A DNA stretch of 64,000 nucleotides from assembly GCA_902705865.1 (NCBI GenBank), contig CACSIO010000012.1:558001-622000 (forward strand), in the 5' to 3' direction. Source of the DNA: BD1-7 clade bacterium (GTDB lineage: Bacteria; Pseudomonadota; Gammaproteobacteria; Pseudomonadales; DT-91). The notes beneath the pieces are model-generated. The model worked only from the letters and a program-made list of their open reading frames with translations. It searched no databases and had not been told where the DNA came from. Below, piece after piece: positions 47,270 to 55,337 of this stretch. Numbering within the stretch: position 1 is the first letter of the stretch; each line of letters begins with the position of its first letter. A program made the position numbers and the translations under genes.

Positions 47270-48277
47270 ATGCCCTCAGTGCCAGTTGAATATTCTCATA
47301 GTAAGTATGACTCTGATCCTAGTTCTGGTCATAAACTGGATAGTCTTCCTGACGACCATACTAAGTCGGATCGCGATAGTCAGTTTGGCACGCATTCAAC
47401 GGTCTCACGGTTTCGCGCTTTTATTGATGCGTCGACGCAACAAGGTGGAAACGCCTGCACGCTTATCTCCGGGTATTCATCGGATCCTGCTCAGCAAACA
47501 GGCGTGGTTACGGATATCAGTCAATATTTGCAAACTCTGCAAATACCCCCGTTGTTTGACGGCGCTTTGTGTTTGCTATCGTCAGTCGACATTGATGATC
47601 AGGCACCCTCAAATCTTAGCGATTCTCTGAGTTTTCAGGTGTCATGTTTCACACCTAGTGGCGACATGATTCAGTGTTGCGGGCACGGTCTTTTATCAAC
47701 TGCTTTCCATATCTTTCAGTTCATGTCTTCCGGTTCTCCAAAACTGGCATCAGAGTCATCTACGATCCAGCTGGTGATGGGGGATTCCTCGGTCAATGCA
47801 ACATTGGATGGAGAGTGTGTTTGGCTGCAGTTCCCAGTGATCGAAACGCAGCCGGCTACGCATGCGTGGCTGCCTTTGTTTTTTACCGGGTTCGATATTC
47901 AAGCGGTGGCTCAAACATCCGCTGCTGACGGTTACTTAATTGTTCAGCTACTTGATGATTCAGATTTATCGAAGGTTCAATTGCCAGGCTCAGCATTGGC
48001 GAACTTCAGCCAGCGTGCACTTATTGTTACGACAGCGGTAAGTGCCAGTGGCCCTCACAACATGCATTTTCGTTATTTTGCACCGCAGTACGGTGTTGCT
48101 GAGGATACGGCAACAGGTTCTGCGATGCGTATTCTTGCCGTGTTTTGGCATCCACGATTTCAATTTCTCAATGCACTGCAATGTTCTACCCAGCAGGGGG
48201 TTCTAAAATCAGTGTTTTGTCATGATCACGTTAAAGTAGGGGGCTTTTGTGTCCGCGATAACACAACAACCATTTGA
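47270..48277 (+). CDS. PhzF-family-like protein, catalytic Glu apparently lacking
   Basis: 335 residues from ATG 47270 (AAGG just upstream); the frame opens at GTG 47198, and the first 45 or so residues are low-complexity in either case. Family features: FRAFIDASTQQGGNACTLISG (the 'GNP' start of PhzF), QCCGHGLLSTAF (CGHATLAAA motif), and RYFAPQYGVAEDTATGSAM, the diagnostic C-terminal ED.ATGSA block. The expected short 'SET/SEV' motif carrying the catalytic Glu is not visible between the first two; that stretch reads PPLFDGALCLLSSV. PhzF proteins are isomerases/epimerases. Its stop lies 29 bases inside egtB, so it is in the ergothioneine operon. Confidence 0.7.
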   Translation: MPSVPVEYSHSKYDSDPSSGHKLDSLPDDHTKSDRDSQFGTHSTVSRFRAFIDASTQQGGNACTLISGYSSDPAQQTGVVTDISQYLQTLQIPPLFDGALCLLSSVDIDDQAPSNLSDSLSFQVSCFTPSGDMIQCCGHGLLSTAFHIFQFMSSGSPKLASESSTIQLVMGDSSVNATLDGECVWLQFPVIETQPATHAWLPLFFTGFDIQAVAQTSAADGYLIVQLLDDSDLSKVQLPGSALANFSQRALIVTTAVSASGPHNMHFRYFAPQYGVAEDTATGSAMRILAVFWHPRFQFLNALQCSTQQGVLKSVFCHDHVKVGGFCVRDNTTTI

Positions 48278-49547
48278 TACGGTAACCGCACTGAAAAAGC
48301 GCTATTCCGTCACTCGGCGGCAATCTTTGAGCGCCTGTGAACCTTTGTGCGCCGATGATTTTAATTTGCAGGCCGAAGCGTTTACCAGTCCGCCCAAATG
48401 GCATTTGGCACACACCAGCTGGTTTTTCGAAACATTCATATTGAAGCCATTTAGTGATGGCTATCAAACGCCGGATCCAATCTACGAGGTTATCTTTAAC
48501 TCCTATTACAACGGTGTGGGCAAACCCTTTGCACGTGGGCGTCGTGGGTTGTTGTCGCGCCCGACGGTCGATCAAGTATTAGCGTACCGAGAATGGGTGG
48601 ATCGGCACATGCTGGAGTTGCTTGAAGATCAACAGCACCGACACAGACGAACCATAGAGCAACGTTGTCGTTTAGGAATTGAACACGAACAGCAGCACCA
48701 GGAGTTATTTTACACCGACATAAAATACAGCTTTTATGAAAACCCCGTATTGCCAGTATTCCAAAAGGAAGAGGCTGTGCGAGTTGCGTCACCGACCGCT
48801 AAGCCCGTGCAGTGGCATCGCTTTGATGGCGGGCTGGTAACGATCGGTATTGATGAACGCAATGTGGCGTTTTCCTACGATAACGAAGGGCCTGAACACC
48901 AGTGTTTTCTTCAGCCTTATGCGATTGCTGATCGCCTGGTGACTAATCACGAATATCAGGCGTTTATCGACGATGGCGGTTATCAACGTTCAGAACTTTG
49001 GCTGGCTGATGGTTGGTCTCATATCACGCAGGAAGGTTGGCAAGCACCGCTGTACTGGCAAGACGACCAAGAATATACCTTGAATGGCCTACGACAGCGT
49101 CGGCCCGACGACCCAGTGACACACTTGAGTGGTTTTGAGGCCGATGCATTTGCTACTTGGGCGGGTTGCCGACTGCCGACAGAAGCTGAATGGGAACACG
49201 CTGCGCGTCAGCTGATGGGCGAAAGTGCTCTAGATAATGCTGCTGAGTTGCATCCAAAACCAGCGGATCGACGTGAACAAGGCCAGTGGTATACCGACTG
49301 TTGGCAATGGACTGGCAGTGCTTACCGACCCTATCCAGGATTCAAACCTGCCTCTGGCGCGATCGGTGAATACAACGGTAAGTTTATGTGTAATCAGTGG
49401 GTCTTACGTGGCGCATCTTGTGTTACCGCGGCAGGGCATTCTCGGCCCAGTTACCGTAATTTCTTTTATCCTCATGAGCGCTGGCAATTTTCCGGTGTCC
49501 GCCTCGCCAAAGATATTCAGGCATCAAAACAAAAAGGAGACAGCTAG
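48249..49547 (+). CDS. egtB: EgtB, iron-dependent sulfoxide synthase of ergothioneine synthesis
   Basis: 432 residues. The N-terminal DinB-like helical domain carries the iron ligands: WHLAHTSWFF (His55) and EHEQQHQEL (His146, His150). The C-terminal FGE-sulfatase/C-type-lectin-like domain runs from about residue 185 to the end (LPTEAEWEHAAR, GKFMCNQWVLRGASC, PSYRNFFYPHERWQFSGVRLA). It joins hercynine to a thiol (Cys or gamma-Glu-Cys) using O2. GTG start at 48249 inside the PhzF-like gene; its stop shares a base with the egtD GTG. Confidence 0.93.
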   Translation: MSAITQQPFDTVTALKKRYSVTRRQSLSACEPLCADDFNLQAEAFTSPPKWHLAHTSWFFETFILKPFSDGYQTPDPIYEVIFNSYYNGVGKPFARGRRGLLSRPTVDQVLAYREWVDRHMLELLEDQQHRHRRTIEQRCRLGIEHEQQHQELFYTDIKYSFYENPVLPVFQKEEAVRVASPTAKPVQWHRFDGGLVTIGIDERNVAFSYDNEGPEHQCFLQPYAIADRLVTNHEYQAFIDDGGYQRSELWLADGWSHITQEGWQAPLYWQDDQEYTLNGLRQRRPDDPVTHLSGFEADAFATWAGCRLPTEAEWEHAARQLMGESALDNAAELHPKPADRREQGQWYTDCWQWTGSAYRPYPGFKPASGAIGEYNGKFMCNQWVLRGASCVTAAGHSRPSYRNFFYPHERWQFSGVRLAKDIQASKQKGDS

Positions 49548-50521
49548 TGCTATCTGCTCAACAAACAATTGGAAATGTATTTTTTGATAACCAGCATCCG
49601 TCGATTGGTGATTGTCGGGATGAGCTTCTTGCAGGTTTGCGACAATCGCAGAAAACACTGAACCCGAAGTTCTTTTACAATGAAGCTGGTTCAAAATTGT
49701 TCGAAAAAATCATGCGGCTTCCTGAGTATTACCCCACACGGACTGAAGTTAAAATGCTGCAGCAATACGCCGGTGAAATTGCTGAGGTCTGTGGTCAAGG
49801 CGGCGTATTGATCGAACCCGGAAGCGGGAATAGTGAGAAGGTTGAGTATCTATTAAAAGATCTGAAACCTTCCGCCTATGTGCCGTTGGATATCTCTGCC
49901 GACTTTTTACATTCGACCGCAATGCGCTTGGGTGATGCTTACCCCTGGCTGCAGGTGCACGCAATTTGTGCTGACTTTTCTCAGGATTGGCAAATGCCTG
50001 AATCCCTGCCTCAGGGTAATCGGCTTGTGTATTATCCCGGCTCGACCATCGGCAACCTGGATCCGGATGATGCGGTGTCATTTCTAAATCGCGTTAGTGA
50101 TTGGGTCGGTAACGAAGGCGGCGTGCTTATCGGTGTTGATTTACATAAATCAGAAGACATTTTACATGCTGCATATAACGATGCTGATGGTGTCACCGAA
50201 GCGTTTAATCTCAATGCACTGCATTCAATTAACCCTTTGCTAGATGCCAACTTTGATGCGGAAAATTTCGCTCATAAGGCGTTTTATAACCAAGACAAAC
50301 GCCGAATTGAGATGCATCTGGTGTCTCAGTCGTCGCATGACGTGAAATGTGGTGAAGACGTTATTCGATTTGATGCTGGCGAGACTATCCATACGGAGAG
50401 CTCTTATAAATATACGACAGAGAGCTTTTCGGATTTAGCTGAACGTGCAGGATTAACGCGCAAGCATGGTTGGGTTGACGATGATGGGCTTTTTAGTATG
50501 CATTACCTGACGCCTGCTTGA
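49547..50521 (+). CDS. egtD: EgtD, L-histidine N-alpha-trimethyltransferase
   Basis: 324 residues. It uses SAM to make hercynine, the substrate of EgtB. Motifs of the family: LNPKFFYNEAGSKLFEKI, LPEYYPTRTE, SAM site LIEPGSGNSEKVEYLL, PLDISADFL, and YYPGSTIGNLDP. The GTG start overlaps the egtB stop (TAGTG). No egtA, egtC or egtE gene is present here, so the C-S lyase step must be encoded elsewhere. Confidence 0.95.
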   Translation: MLSAQQTIGNVFFDNQHPSIGDCRDELLAGLRQSQKTLNPKFFYNEAGSKLFEKIMRLPEYYPTRTEVKMLQQYAGEIAEVCGQGGVLIEPGSGNSEKVEYLLKDLKPSAYVPLDISADFLHSTAMRLGDAYPWLQVHAICADFSQDWQMPESLPQGNRLVYYPGSTIGNLDPDDAVSFLNRVSDWVGNEGGVLIGVDLHKSEDILHAAYNDADGVTEAFNLNALHSINPLLDANFDAENFAHKAFYNQDKRRIEMHLVSQSSHDVKCGEDVIRFDAGETIHTESSYKYTTESFSDLAERAGLTRKHGWVDDDGLFSMHYLTPA

Positions 50522-50941
50522 TCTTCGAAATGTTGCAGCGATAGCTAGAAGCGCCCTAGAGAGAATACGCTGTCGCTACAACCGAGTTACCCAAAAGCAC
50601 ACATGTAGTTTGCTGGAGCTGACGCGATGTTGGCTCAAAGCGCGGTGCAGAAGGGGATACAACCTTGCGAGAGGGAGCCAATAGGTTCCCTGAACGTCGC
50701 CAATATCCCCTGTTTATCGAACGATGTGTGACCTGAATCAATTTCCCTCCGTTAAATGATGCGTATTGGCAGGACTTATGCTTCGAATCGGGAGCATTTG
50801 ACTGCTTATGTGGTCTTATTCCGTGAACAGGCTGTTGTATTGCCCCTGTGGTGAATAGCCGCTGATTCCATGGCTCCTTAGCCAGCGAGCTGTATGGATT
50901 CGGATATTTATCAACAGAACTCACGGATAGGTAACTCGCTT
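50522..50941. other. Long intergenic region after egtD with one clear hairpin
   Basis: 420 bases without a supported gene. It contains AGGGAGCC (50672-50679), loop AATA, GGTTCCCT (50684-50691), an 8-bp stem with one G-U pair and no T run, so not a terminator. The minus-strand frame 50556-50924 has no recognisable features. A leader or small RNA is possible but unproven. Confidence 0.35.
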
Positions 50942-51562
50942 ATGACGCAGATTCTTCGCACTAGCAAAGATGTACGGATCATCGATAATCGCCTGGGTTT
51001 TACGTTTTGGCGTTGGCAACGACACGAGCTAAATGATGTTGCTGATAAACATCTGCTTGTGTTTGCACACGATGAAGGTAGCGTTGTTGGTGATACGCGC
51101 GTATCTCAAGTCCCTGGAGATATGCATTTTTTATGCCCCAATGACATGGCGTTGTATTCTGATTTCGATATTGCGATTCAATATTTTGATGAATATCAGA
51201 AATATGGACGTATCGGTTATGGAGAAGAGTACCAAAATCGATATTTGAGTGGTTTTTGCGCCGAAGAATTGATGGCATCGAATGATGCAGTTCGGCGAGT
51301 TATCTGGCGGGTTGAGCTTGAGCATCGTATGCGCCAACGCCAGCTCGCGGATCTCGTGTTCGTGCATGCTTGCGTGAGGAAAAATGATCAGTTGGATCTG
51401 GCTGCACTGTTAGATGTATTGCCGGATATTGCTAGCTACTCAAGTGTTGCTTTCCATTCTAGCCGACGGATGTTTGTGCCCGATGACAGTGCCGTTGTGT
51501 ACTTGCCAAAACCTGTGTTGCGGCACCAGAAACAGCGTCGAGCATTAGATTGTTTTGGGTAA
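50942..51562 (+). CDS. Protein of unknown function, possibly GNAT-like
   Basis: 206 residues from ATG 50942 with AGGT about 9 bases upstream; the frame extends to 50894. No signal peptide or membrane segment. The order VVGDTRVSQVPG then a Tyr-rich middle (FDEYQKYGRIGYGEEYQNRY) and RVIWRVELEHRMRQRQLADLVFVHAC loosely recalls the GNAT/autoinducer-synthase fold, but key motifs are not clear and I would not name it. It is a single-gene unit ending in a terminator. Confidence 0.65.
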   Translation: MTQILRTSKDVRIIDNRLGFTFWRWQRHELNDVADKHLLVFAHDEGSVVGDTRVSQVPGDMHFLCPNDMALYSDFDIAIQYFDEYQKYGRIGYGEEYQNRYLSGFCAEELMASNDAVRRVIWRVELEHRMRQRQLADLVFVHACVRKNDQLDLAALLDVLPDIASYSSVAFHSSRRMFVPDDSAVVYLPKPVLRHQKQRRALDCFG

Positions 51563-51573
51563 GCCCATCAGCT

Positions 51574-51602
51574 AAAAGGGCACACTACGGTGTGCCTTTT
51601 TT
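51574..51602 (+). terminator. Rho-independent terminator
   Basis: AAAAGGGCACAC, loop TACG, GTGTGCC and six T, 12 bases after the stop at 51562. The A-rich flank allows use by the minus-strand remnant gene at 51611 as well. Confidence 0.92.
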
Positions 51603-51610
51603 GATTGTGG

Positions 51611-51862
51611 CTAACGATTTTTATAGTGCTTTTTGATGTCGTCTAAAAGTGCTCGTATGTCGACCTCAGAACCCACAAAAAATTTCTCTTCGTCTTGTCC
51701 GAGTTTCTCTATTTCGCGTTCTAGCGTTTGTTCCAGGTGTTGAAAACGTTTCACTAGGGCATGCCATTCATCTTTGAGCTCCATCGCTCATTGATGCAGG
51801 CGAACTTCGCCTTCATCAATGAGCGTGCGCACTTCGTCCATCAGTTGTTGGCTAGTGGTCAT
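51611..51862 (-). pseudogene. Small coiled-coil protein gene broken by an in-frame TGA
   Basis: Read on the minus strand from ATG 51862: MTTSQQLMDEVRTLIDEG, then EVRLHQ, TGA (51790-51788), Ala, and in the same frame MELKDEWHALVKRFQHLEQ through LLDDIKKHYKNR and TAG. Without the TGA it would be a continuous 83-residue, charged, heptad-like helical protein. The second half also has its own ATG at 51784 (57 residues) and might be translated alone. The stop sits in the arm of a 41-nt near-perfect palindrome. I do not recognise a family. Confidence 0.6.
51785..51825. repeat. 41-nt near-perfect palindrome inside the broken small gene
   Basis: Arms CGCTCATTGATG (51785-51796) and CATCAATGAGCG (51814-51825) are exact reverse complements; one mismatch (51797/51813), then AGGCGAA/TTCGCCT also pair exactly, leaving one central base at 51805. 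So 19 of 20 pairs match. It overlaps the coding frame and contains the in-frame stop. Confidence 0.93.
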
Positions 51863-52031
51863 TGTAAGACTCCGTTAGTTATTGTCACAGACAGGCGTTG
51901 AATATCATACTAGGCGTTTAATAAAGCCAGCTTGCCATAGTTGTATGACAAACGGCGGGCAATTTTAGTATCTCAAGATTCATTGCCGGCAGCTTCGAAG
52001 GCTGCTGTTATCGATTATAAGGGGATGTACT

Positions 52032-52571
52032 ATGCAACCTATGACGGTGATCAAATTCTGGTTCGAAACACTGACATCTCAGCAGTGGTGGGTTAAAGAC
52101 CCCGACCTTGATGGTCGAATACGGGCTGAGTTTGGCGAAGTTCACCTGGCAGCCAGCCGCTGCGAGCTATTTGAGTGGCGTTCAACGGCTGAAGGGCGTC
52201 TGGCTGAGATTATTGTTCTGGATCAGTTTTCACGTAACATCTGGCGCGATACCGCACAGGCATTCGCTGCAGATTCTTTAGCGCTGGCGTTCGCTCAAGA
52301 AGCCGTTTCTGTGGGGCATGACCAAACGTTGTCGCTCGACATGCGCAGTTTTTTGTATATGCCCTATATGCATAGTGAATCGTCGTTGATTCATGAGCAG
52401 GCAGTATAGTTGTATAGCCAGCCGGGCATGGAAGGTAATCTTGATTTTGAACACCAGCACAAACAGATTATTGATCGGTTTGGGCGTTATCCGCATAGGA
52501 ATGCGATTTTAGGCAGACAATCGAGCGAACAGGAATTAGCGTTTTTAGCTGAGCCGAGCTCTTCTTTTTGA
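52032..52571 (+). pseudogene. DUF924 family protein gene broken by an in-frame TAG
   Basis: From ATG 52032 the frame reads a DUF924 protein: VIKFWFETLTSQQWWVKDP, EIIVLDQFSRNIWRDTAQAFAAD, LSLDMRSFLYMPYMHSE, then TAG at 52407-52409. It continues in the same frame with FEHQHKQIIDRFGRYPHRNAIL and EQELAFLAEPSSSF to TGA at 52569-52571, which is the normal C-terminus of the family (FGRFPHRNxxLGRxSTxxExxFL). The total, 179 codons plus stop, equals the usual length, so one nonsense change explains the break. The 125-residue truncated product lacks the conserved end and is likely inactive. Confidence 0.85.
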
Positions 52572-52628
52572 TCGTAATGGTTTCGTATAGTAGACGTTGT
52601 ACAGGGTTATTCGCCCTTCTATTCAGCT

Positions 52629-52653
52629 GATATCCACAAATATTGTGGATATC
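52629..52653. repeat. Palindrome with two facing DnaA-box-like 9-mers (copy 1)
   Basis: GATATCCACAA, ATA, TTGTGGATATC: exact 11-base arms. Each arm contains ATATCCACA, one base from the DnaA box TTATCCACA. An 18-base core recurs at 52873-52890 with one change. Confidence 0.85.
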
Positions 52654-52872
52654 TCACAGTCACGTGATGATTAACATCCTAAGCGCAATATTCTGTTGGT
52701 AAGTGAGGTGTTTTTGGCCGGTTACTGCGTTGTGCACGACCGGGTAAACCTGAGATTTCATCAAATACTCGCACTGTTCGTTTTTTGATCGAATTTTTTA
52801 ATGCATGTAAGTCTTTGAATATCATAATAAATAATGGTTATGGACGGGTTTTCATCGGAAAGGCCCCAAGGC

Positions 52873-52894
52873 TATCCACAGATATTGTGGGTAA
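52873..52894. repeat. Palindrome with DnaA-box-like 9-mers (copy 2)
   Basis: TATCCACAGATATTGTGG repeats the copy-1 core with 17 of 18 identical bases, 242 bases away. The left arm gives CTATCCACA, the right arm (reverse strand) TTACCCACA, each one base from the DnaA box. It ends 9 bases from the 3' end of the minus-strand gene at 52903. Confidence 0.8.
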
Positions 52895-52902
52895 ACACGG
52901 CG

Positions 52903-53781
52903 TTAGTGTTTTGCGTGAAAAGCTTGCCAGAAATCGTCTTCATAGGCCTGGATGAGTCGAACAACAGTGCGGATGTCATTGGGGCTTTCGCCCTTAGCCA
53001 ACCCCGTGGCGAGAATCTGCTCGACCTGTTGTCGAAAGTCGTTATCTATACCGGAAAAATACGTAAGAAAGGCAATATCCTTGTTGGTAAATGCATAATT
53101 TTTCACCAGTGCTTTTGCCGCTCGTTCGGTGCGTGTACCAAAACTCTGATAATTAATCAGTAAGGCGGTTGCGATTTCAGCGCTACTGGCATAGTTCGCC
53201 AGCCACGTTGTATAGGCCGGATAGCTTCTTGCCATTGGGCTGGGCATATAGGTTGTGTATTCAGCGTTCGAGATTTTCAGTGTTTGGTAGAAACGGGTAA
53301 TTAATACGGTTGCGTCACTCTCGCTGGCAACTAGATTGTTGAAAAACGCCGGGGCAGGTGATGGTTCACCAGCAAAGCGGTGCAACATCAATGCATTGGT
53401 GCGCAGGTCGCTTTGATTGATCGCTAACTGTTCAATGGCGAAGGCCTTGATTGCGGATGTATCGAGTGAGCGCTTTTCCAATCTTTCTATAAATCCACTG
53501 CTGAATGACGCTTTGTGCAGATGTTGGCGTTCCAGTTGTTCGATGAGATCTTTGGCTTGTTGTCGGTAAGAGAGATGAGAGAAGGTCGAAACCGGAGAGG
53601 CTGCGACTGCACGAGTCGATCGAAACAGAGGATCCGTATTGGTGGCAGATGCATGTGTGCTGGCAACGGCAGAGTCGCTGACACTAATGAATAGCACGCT
53701 CAAAAATGTTAGGACGAGTGCCATTGCTTTCTGGGTGTTTTTATTATGATCCCTAGCCCAGAGTTTATGTCGTTTTATCAT
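52903..53781 (-). CDS. Exported TenA/heme-oxygenase-fold-like protein
   Basis: 292 residues. A signal peptide (about 20-42, LVLTFLSVLFISVSDSAVAS) is clear, so it is exported. The mature part from about residue 80 follows the all-helical TenA/PqqC pattern: FIERLEKRSLDTSAIKAFAIEQL, then FFNNLVA, TYMPSPMARSYPAYTTWLANY, ATALLINYQSFG, LVKNYAFTNKDIAFLTYFSG. TenA relatives are normally cytosolic (thiamine salvage, PQQ), so export is unusual. No thiamine or PQQ gene is adjacent. The assignment rests on pattern alone. Confidence 0.65.
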   Translation of the reverse strand: MIKRHKLWARDHNKNTQKAMALVLTFLSVLFISVSDSAVASTHASATNTDPLFRSTRAVAASPVSTFSHLSYRQQAKDLIEQLERQHLHKASFSSGFIERLEKRSLDTSAIKAFAIEQLAINQSDLRTNALMLHRFAGEPSPAPAFFNNLVASESDATVLITRFYQTLKISNAEYTTYMPSPMARSYPAYTTWLANYASSAEIATALLINYQSFGTRTERAAKALVKNYAFTNKDIAFLTYFSGIDNDFRQQVEQILATGLAKGESPNDIRTVVRLIQAYEDDFWQAFHAKH

Positions 53782-54013
53782 TGCTTGTTCCCTGTCAGCT
53801 TCTTTCGCTTAGCTTACTTAGGCTATGAAAAGAAGCTGTCGTTGTTCAATGGTGTGCATTGAAGCATAGCCGCTCTTTCTTAGCCGTCGCAGCGGTATGC
53901 GATGGATGTGTTTTAGAGGGGGAATGTCAGTGTGTGCTAGAGATTGTCGAGATTTCAGTGACGTGAACTGTGTATGACGAACGCGAAAGGGAGGACTGTG
54001 AGGTTGGTGTTAT

Positions 54014-54049
54014 CGAAAAATACAGGAGCTAACAGCTAGCTCCTGTATT
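54014..54049 (-). terminator. Rho-independent terminator on the minus strand
   Basis: Exact 13-base arms AATACAGGAGCTA (54019-54031) and TAGCTCCTGTATT (54037-54049) around a 5-base loop; read on the minus strand the stem is followed by a T run (54014-54020). It lies about 30 bases after the epimerase stop. Confidence 0.88.
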
Positions 54050-54077
54050 GTTAAAAAATCTATATTTGGTTGCCCTG

Positions 54078-55139
54078 TCATTTGATATCAGATATTTCGG
54101 CCAGCTGACCTATCGTATTGTGTCCTCCCGTTGAAGCCATCTTACAGGCAATATGACCTTTGCGATTCGCCCATGTCAGTGTGTCGACGATGGTTTCTTC
54201 GGTAGGGCGTAGCGATTTTCCGAGTATTTTAGTCGTACGTTCTGAGAAAATCGGTTTCCACAGAGTCACCAAGTTGGCAGATTCAACGGTGAGTGGGATT
54301 TGATGGGGAATCACTTTACGCAGTGCATCAAGTACATGGCCAAGCGCACGTAGCACCACACCAGGGCATGGTGGGCTAAGAATGGGTTTTTCTAGAACAC
54401 GGTTCATGATGCTAGTGACATCTCGCCAGTCATGAAAGTTACCGGCCACGACGTAGCGGTATTCGGTGGCGGGTAGCGTGTGTTCAGCTTCGAGCAAACG
54501 TACATGGAGTTCAGCGACGTCGCGAACGTCAACAATCTGGACGCCAGACGTTGTAATTGGAACCATCAATTCAATAAATTGCAGTAAACCTTTGTTACTG
54601 GTCGTTAAGCCTGGGTCGTCTGGGCCGAGTACCATGCCAGGGTAGCTAATGCGCAGGGGTACTCCTTGCTCTTGTAATTCGCGCGCAAATGCTTCGCAGG
54701 CAATCTTGGAGCGCGCATACGGTGCAGTTGATTCGTTTAGCGGGCCCCAAACATCGACTTCCTTATCACCGTCAAACAGGGCGGAGATACTTGAGGTGTA
54801 TACCATGCGGTCAATACCCATGGTATGGGCTATGCCTAAAACATTGCGCATACCATTGACATTGGTGTGGTAGACAGTGTCAGCTTGTTTTGGGTCCAAG
54901 CAAACGAGCCCAGCTGCATGGACGACAGCGTTGCATCCGGTCAGCGCTTCTCTCACGATCTCAGCGTCGAGCATATCGCCTTCGACGATGTCTTGGATAT
55001 CGTAGCCATGCTCGTTGAAATACTGTTTCGCTCTTTGTGGTGAGCGGGCTAGCAGTCGGACATCGTGTCCGTTATCGAGTAGGCCCATAGTGGTGTGTGC
55101 GCCAATCAGGCCAGTGGCGCCAGTGACTAGTACTTTCAT
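54078..55139 (-). CDS. NAD-dependent epimerase/dehydratase family protein (extended SDR)
   Basis: 353 residues from the ATG at 55139 (MKVLVTGATGLIGAH; the frame opens at 55172). Rossmann motif TGATGLIG, VEGDMLDAE, AVVHAAGLVCLDP, and catalytic YARSK (YxxxK) with the preceding Ser (YTSSISALF). Pattern is that of the 3-beta-hydroxysteroid dehydrogenase/dihydroflavonol-reductase-like extended SDRs; substrate unknown. It stands alone and ends at a strong terminator. Confidence 0.88.
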   Translation of the reverse strand: MKVLVTGATGLIGAHTTMGLLDNGHDVRLLARSPQRAKQYFNEHGYDIQDIVEGDMLDAEIVREALTGCNAVVHAAGLVCLDPKQADTVYHTNVNGMRNVLGIAHTMGIDRMVYTSSISALFDGDKEVDVWGPLNESTAPYARSKIACEAFARELQEQGVPLRISYPGMVLGPDDPGLTTSNKGLLQFIELMVPITTSGVQIVDVRDVAELHVRLLEAEHTLPATEYRYVVAGNFHDWRDVTSIMNRVLEKPILSPPCPGVVLRALGHVLDALRKVIPHQIPLTVESANLVTLWKPIFSERTTKILGKSLRPTEETIVDTLTWANRKGHIACKMASTGGHNTIGQLAEISDIK

Positions 55140-55337
55140 AGACAGGTCCGTTGTTCTCGTCGTTATTTGCAAGTTTAGGCTATTGATGTGCCTATTGTTT
55201 CATTGGTTGTTAAAGACAGAAACATGCAAATTAATGATGACTAACACCTTTTTCGCTTTAGTTTCCTCAGTTAGTGATTTTGACTTCGGGCCAGAATGAA
55301 TGTTCATCGTCAGCGACGCACGCAAGATAATTGGTCG

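Larger units (their letters stand above)
52572..52902. other. AT-rich intergenic region with the two palindromes
   Basis: 331 bases between the DUF924 remnant and the TenA-like gene. Apart from the two palindromes it has T-rich tracts near 52780-52800 and an AT-rich stretch at 52815-52840. A 48-codon minus-strand frame (52679-52825) lacks a ribosome site. No confident gene. Confidence 0.45.

Noticed and set aside
47052..47630. 192-codon plus-strand frame overlapping the PhzF-like gene
   Set aside because: It overlaps the conserved PhzF-like frame, is Cys- and Arg-rich and shows no family pattern.
50556..50924. 122-codon minus-strand frame after egtD
   Set aside because: No ribosome site or domain; it is antisense to the leader of the next gene.
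51788..51790. UGA read as selenocysteine, or stop-codon recoding in this organism
   Set aside because: TAA, TAG and TGA all end ordinary genes here, and the residue position has no Cys/Sec context. A nonsense mutation is simpler.
52679..52825. 48-codon minus-strand frame between the two palindromes
   Set aside because: No ribosome site, no recognisable family, and it lies in a decayed region.
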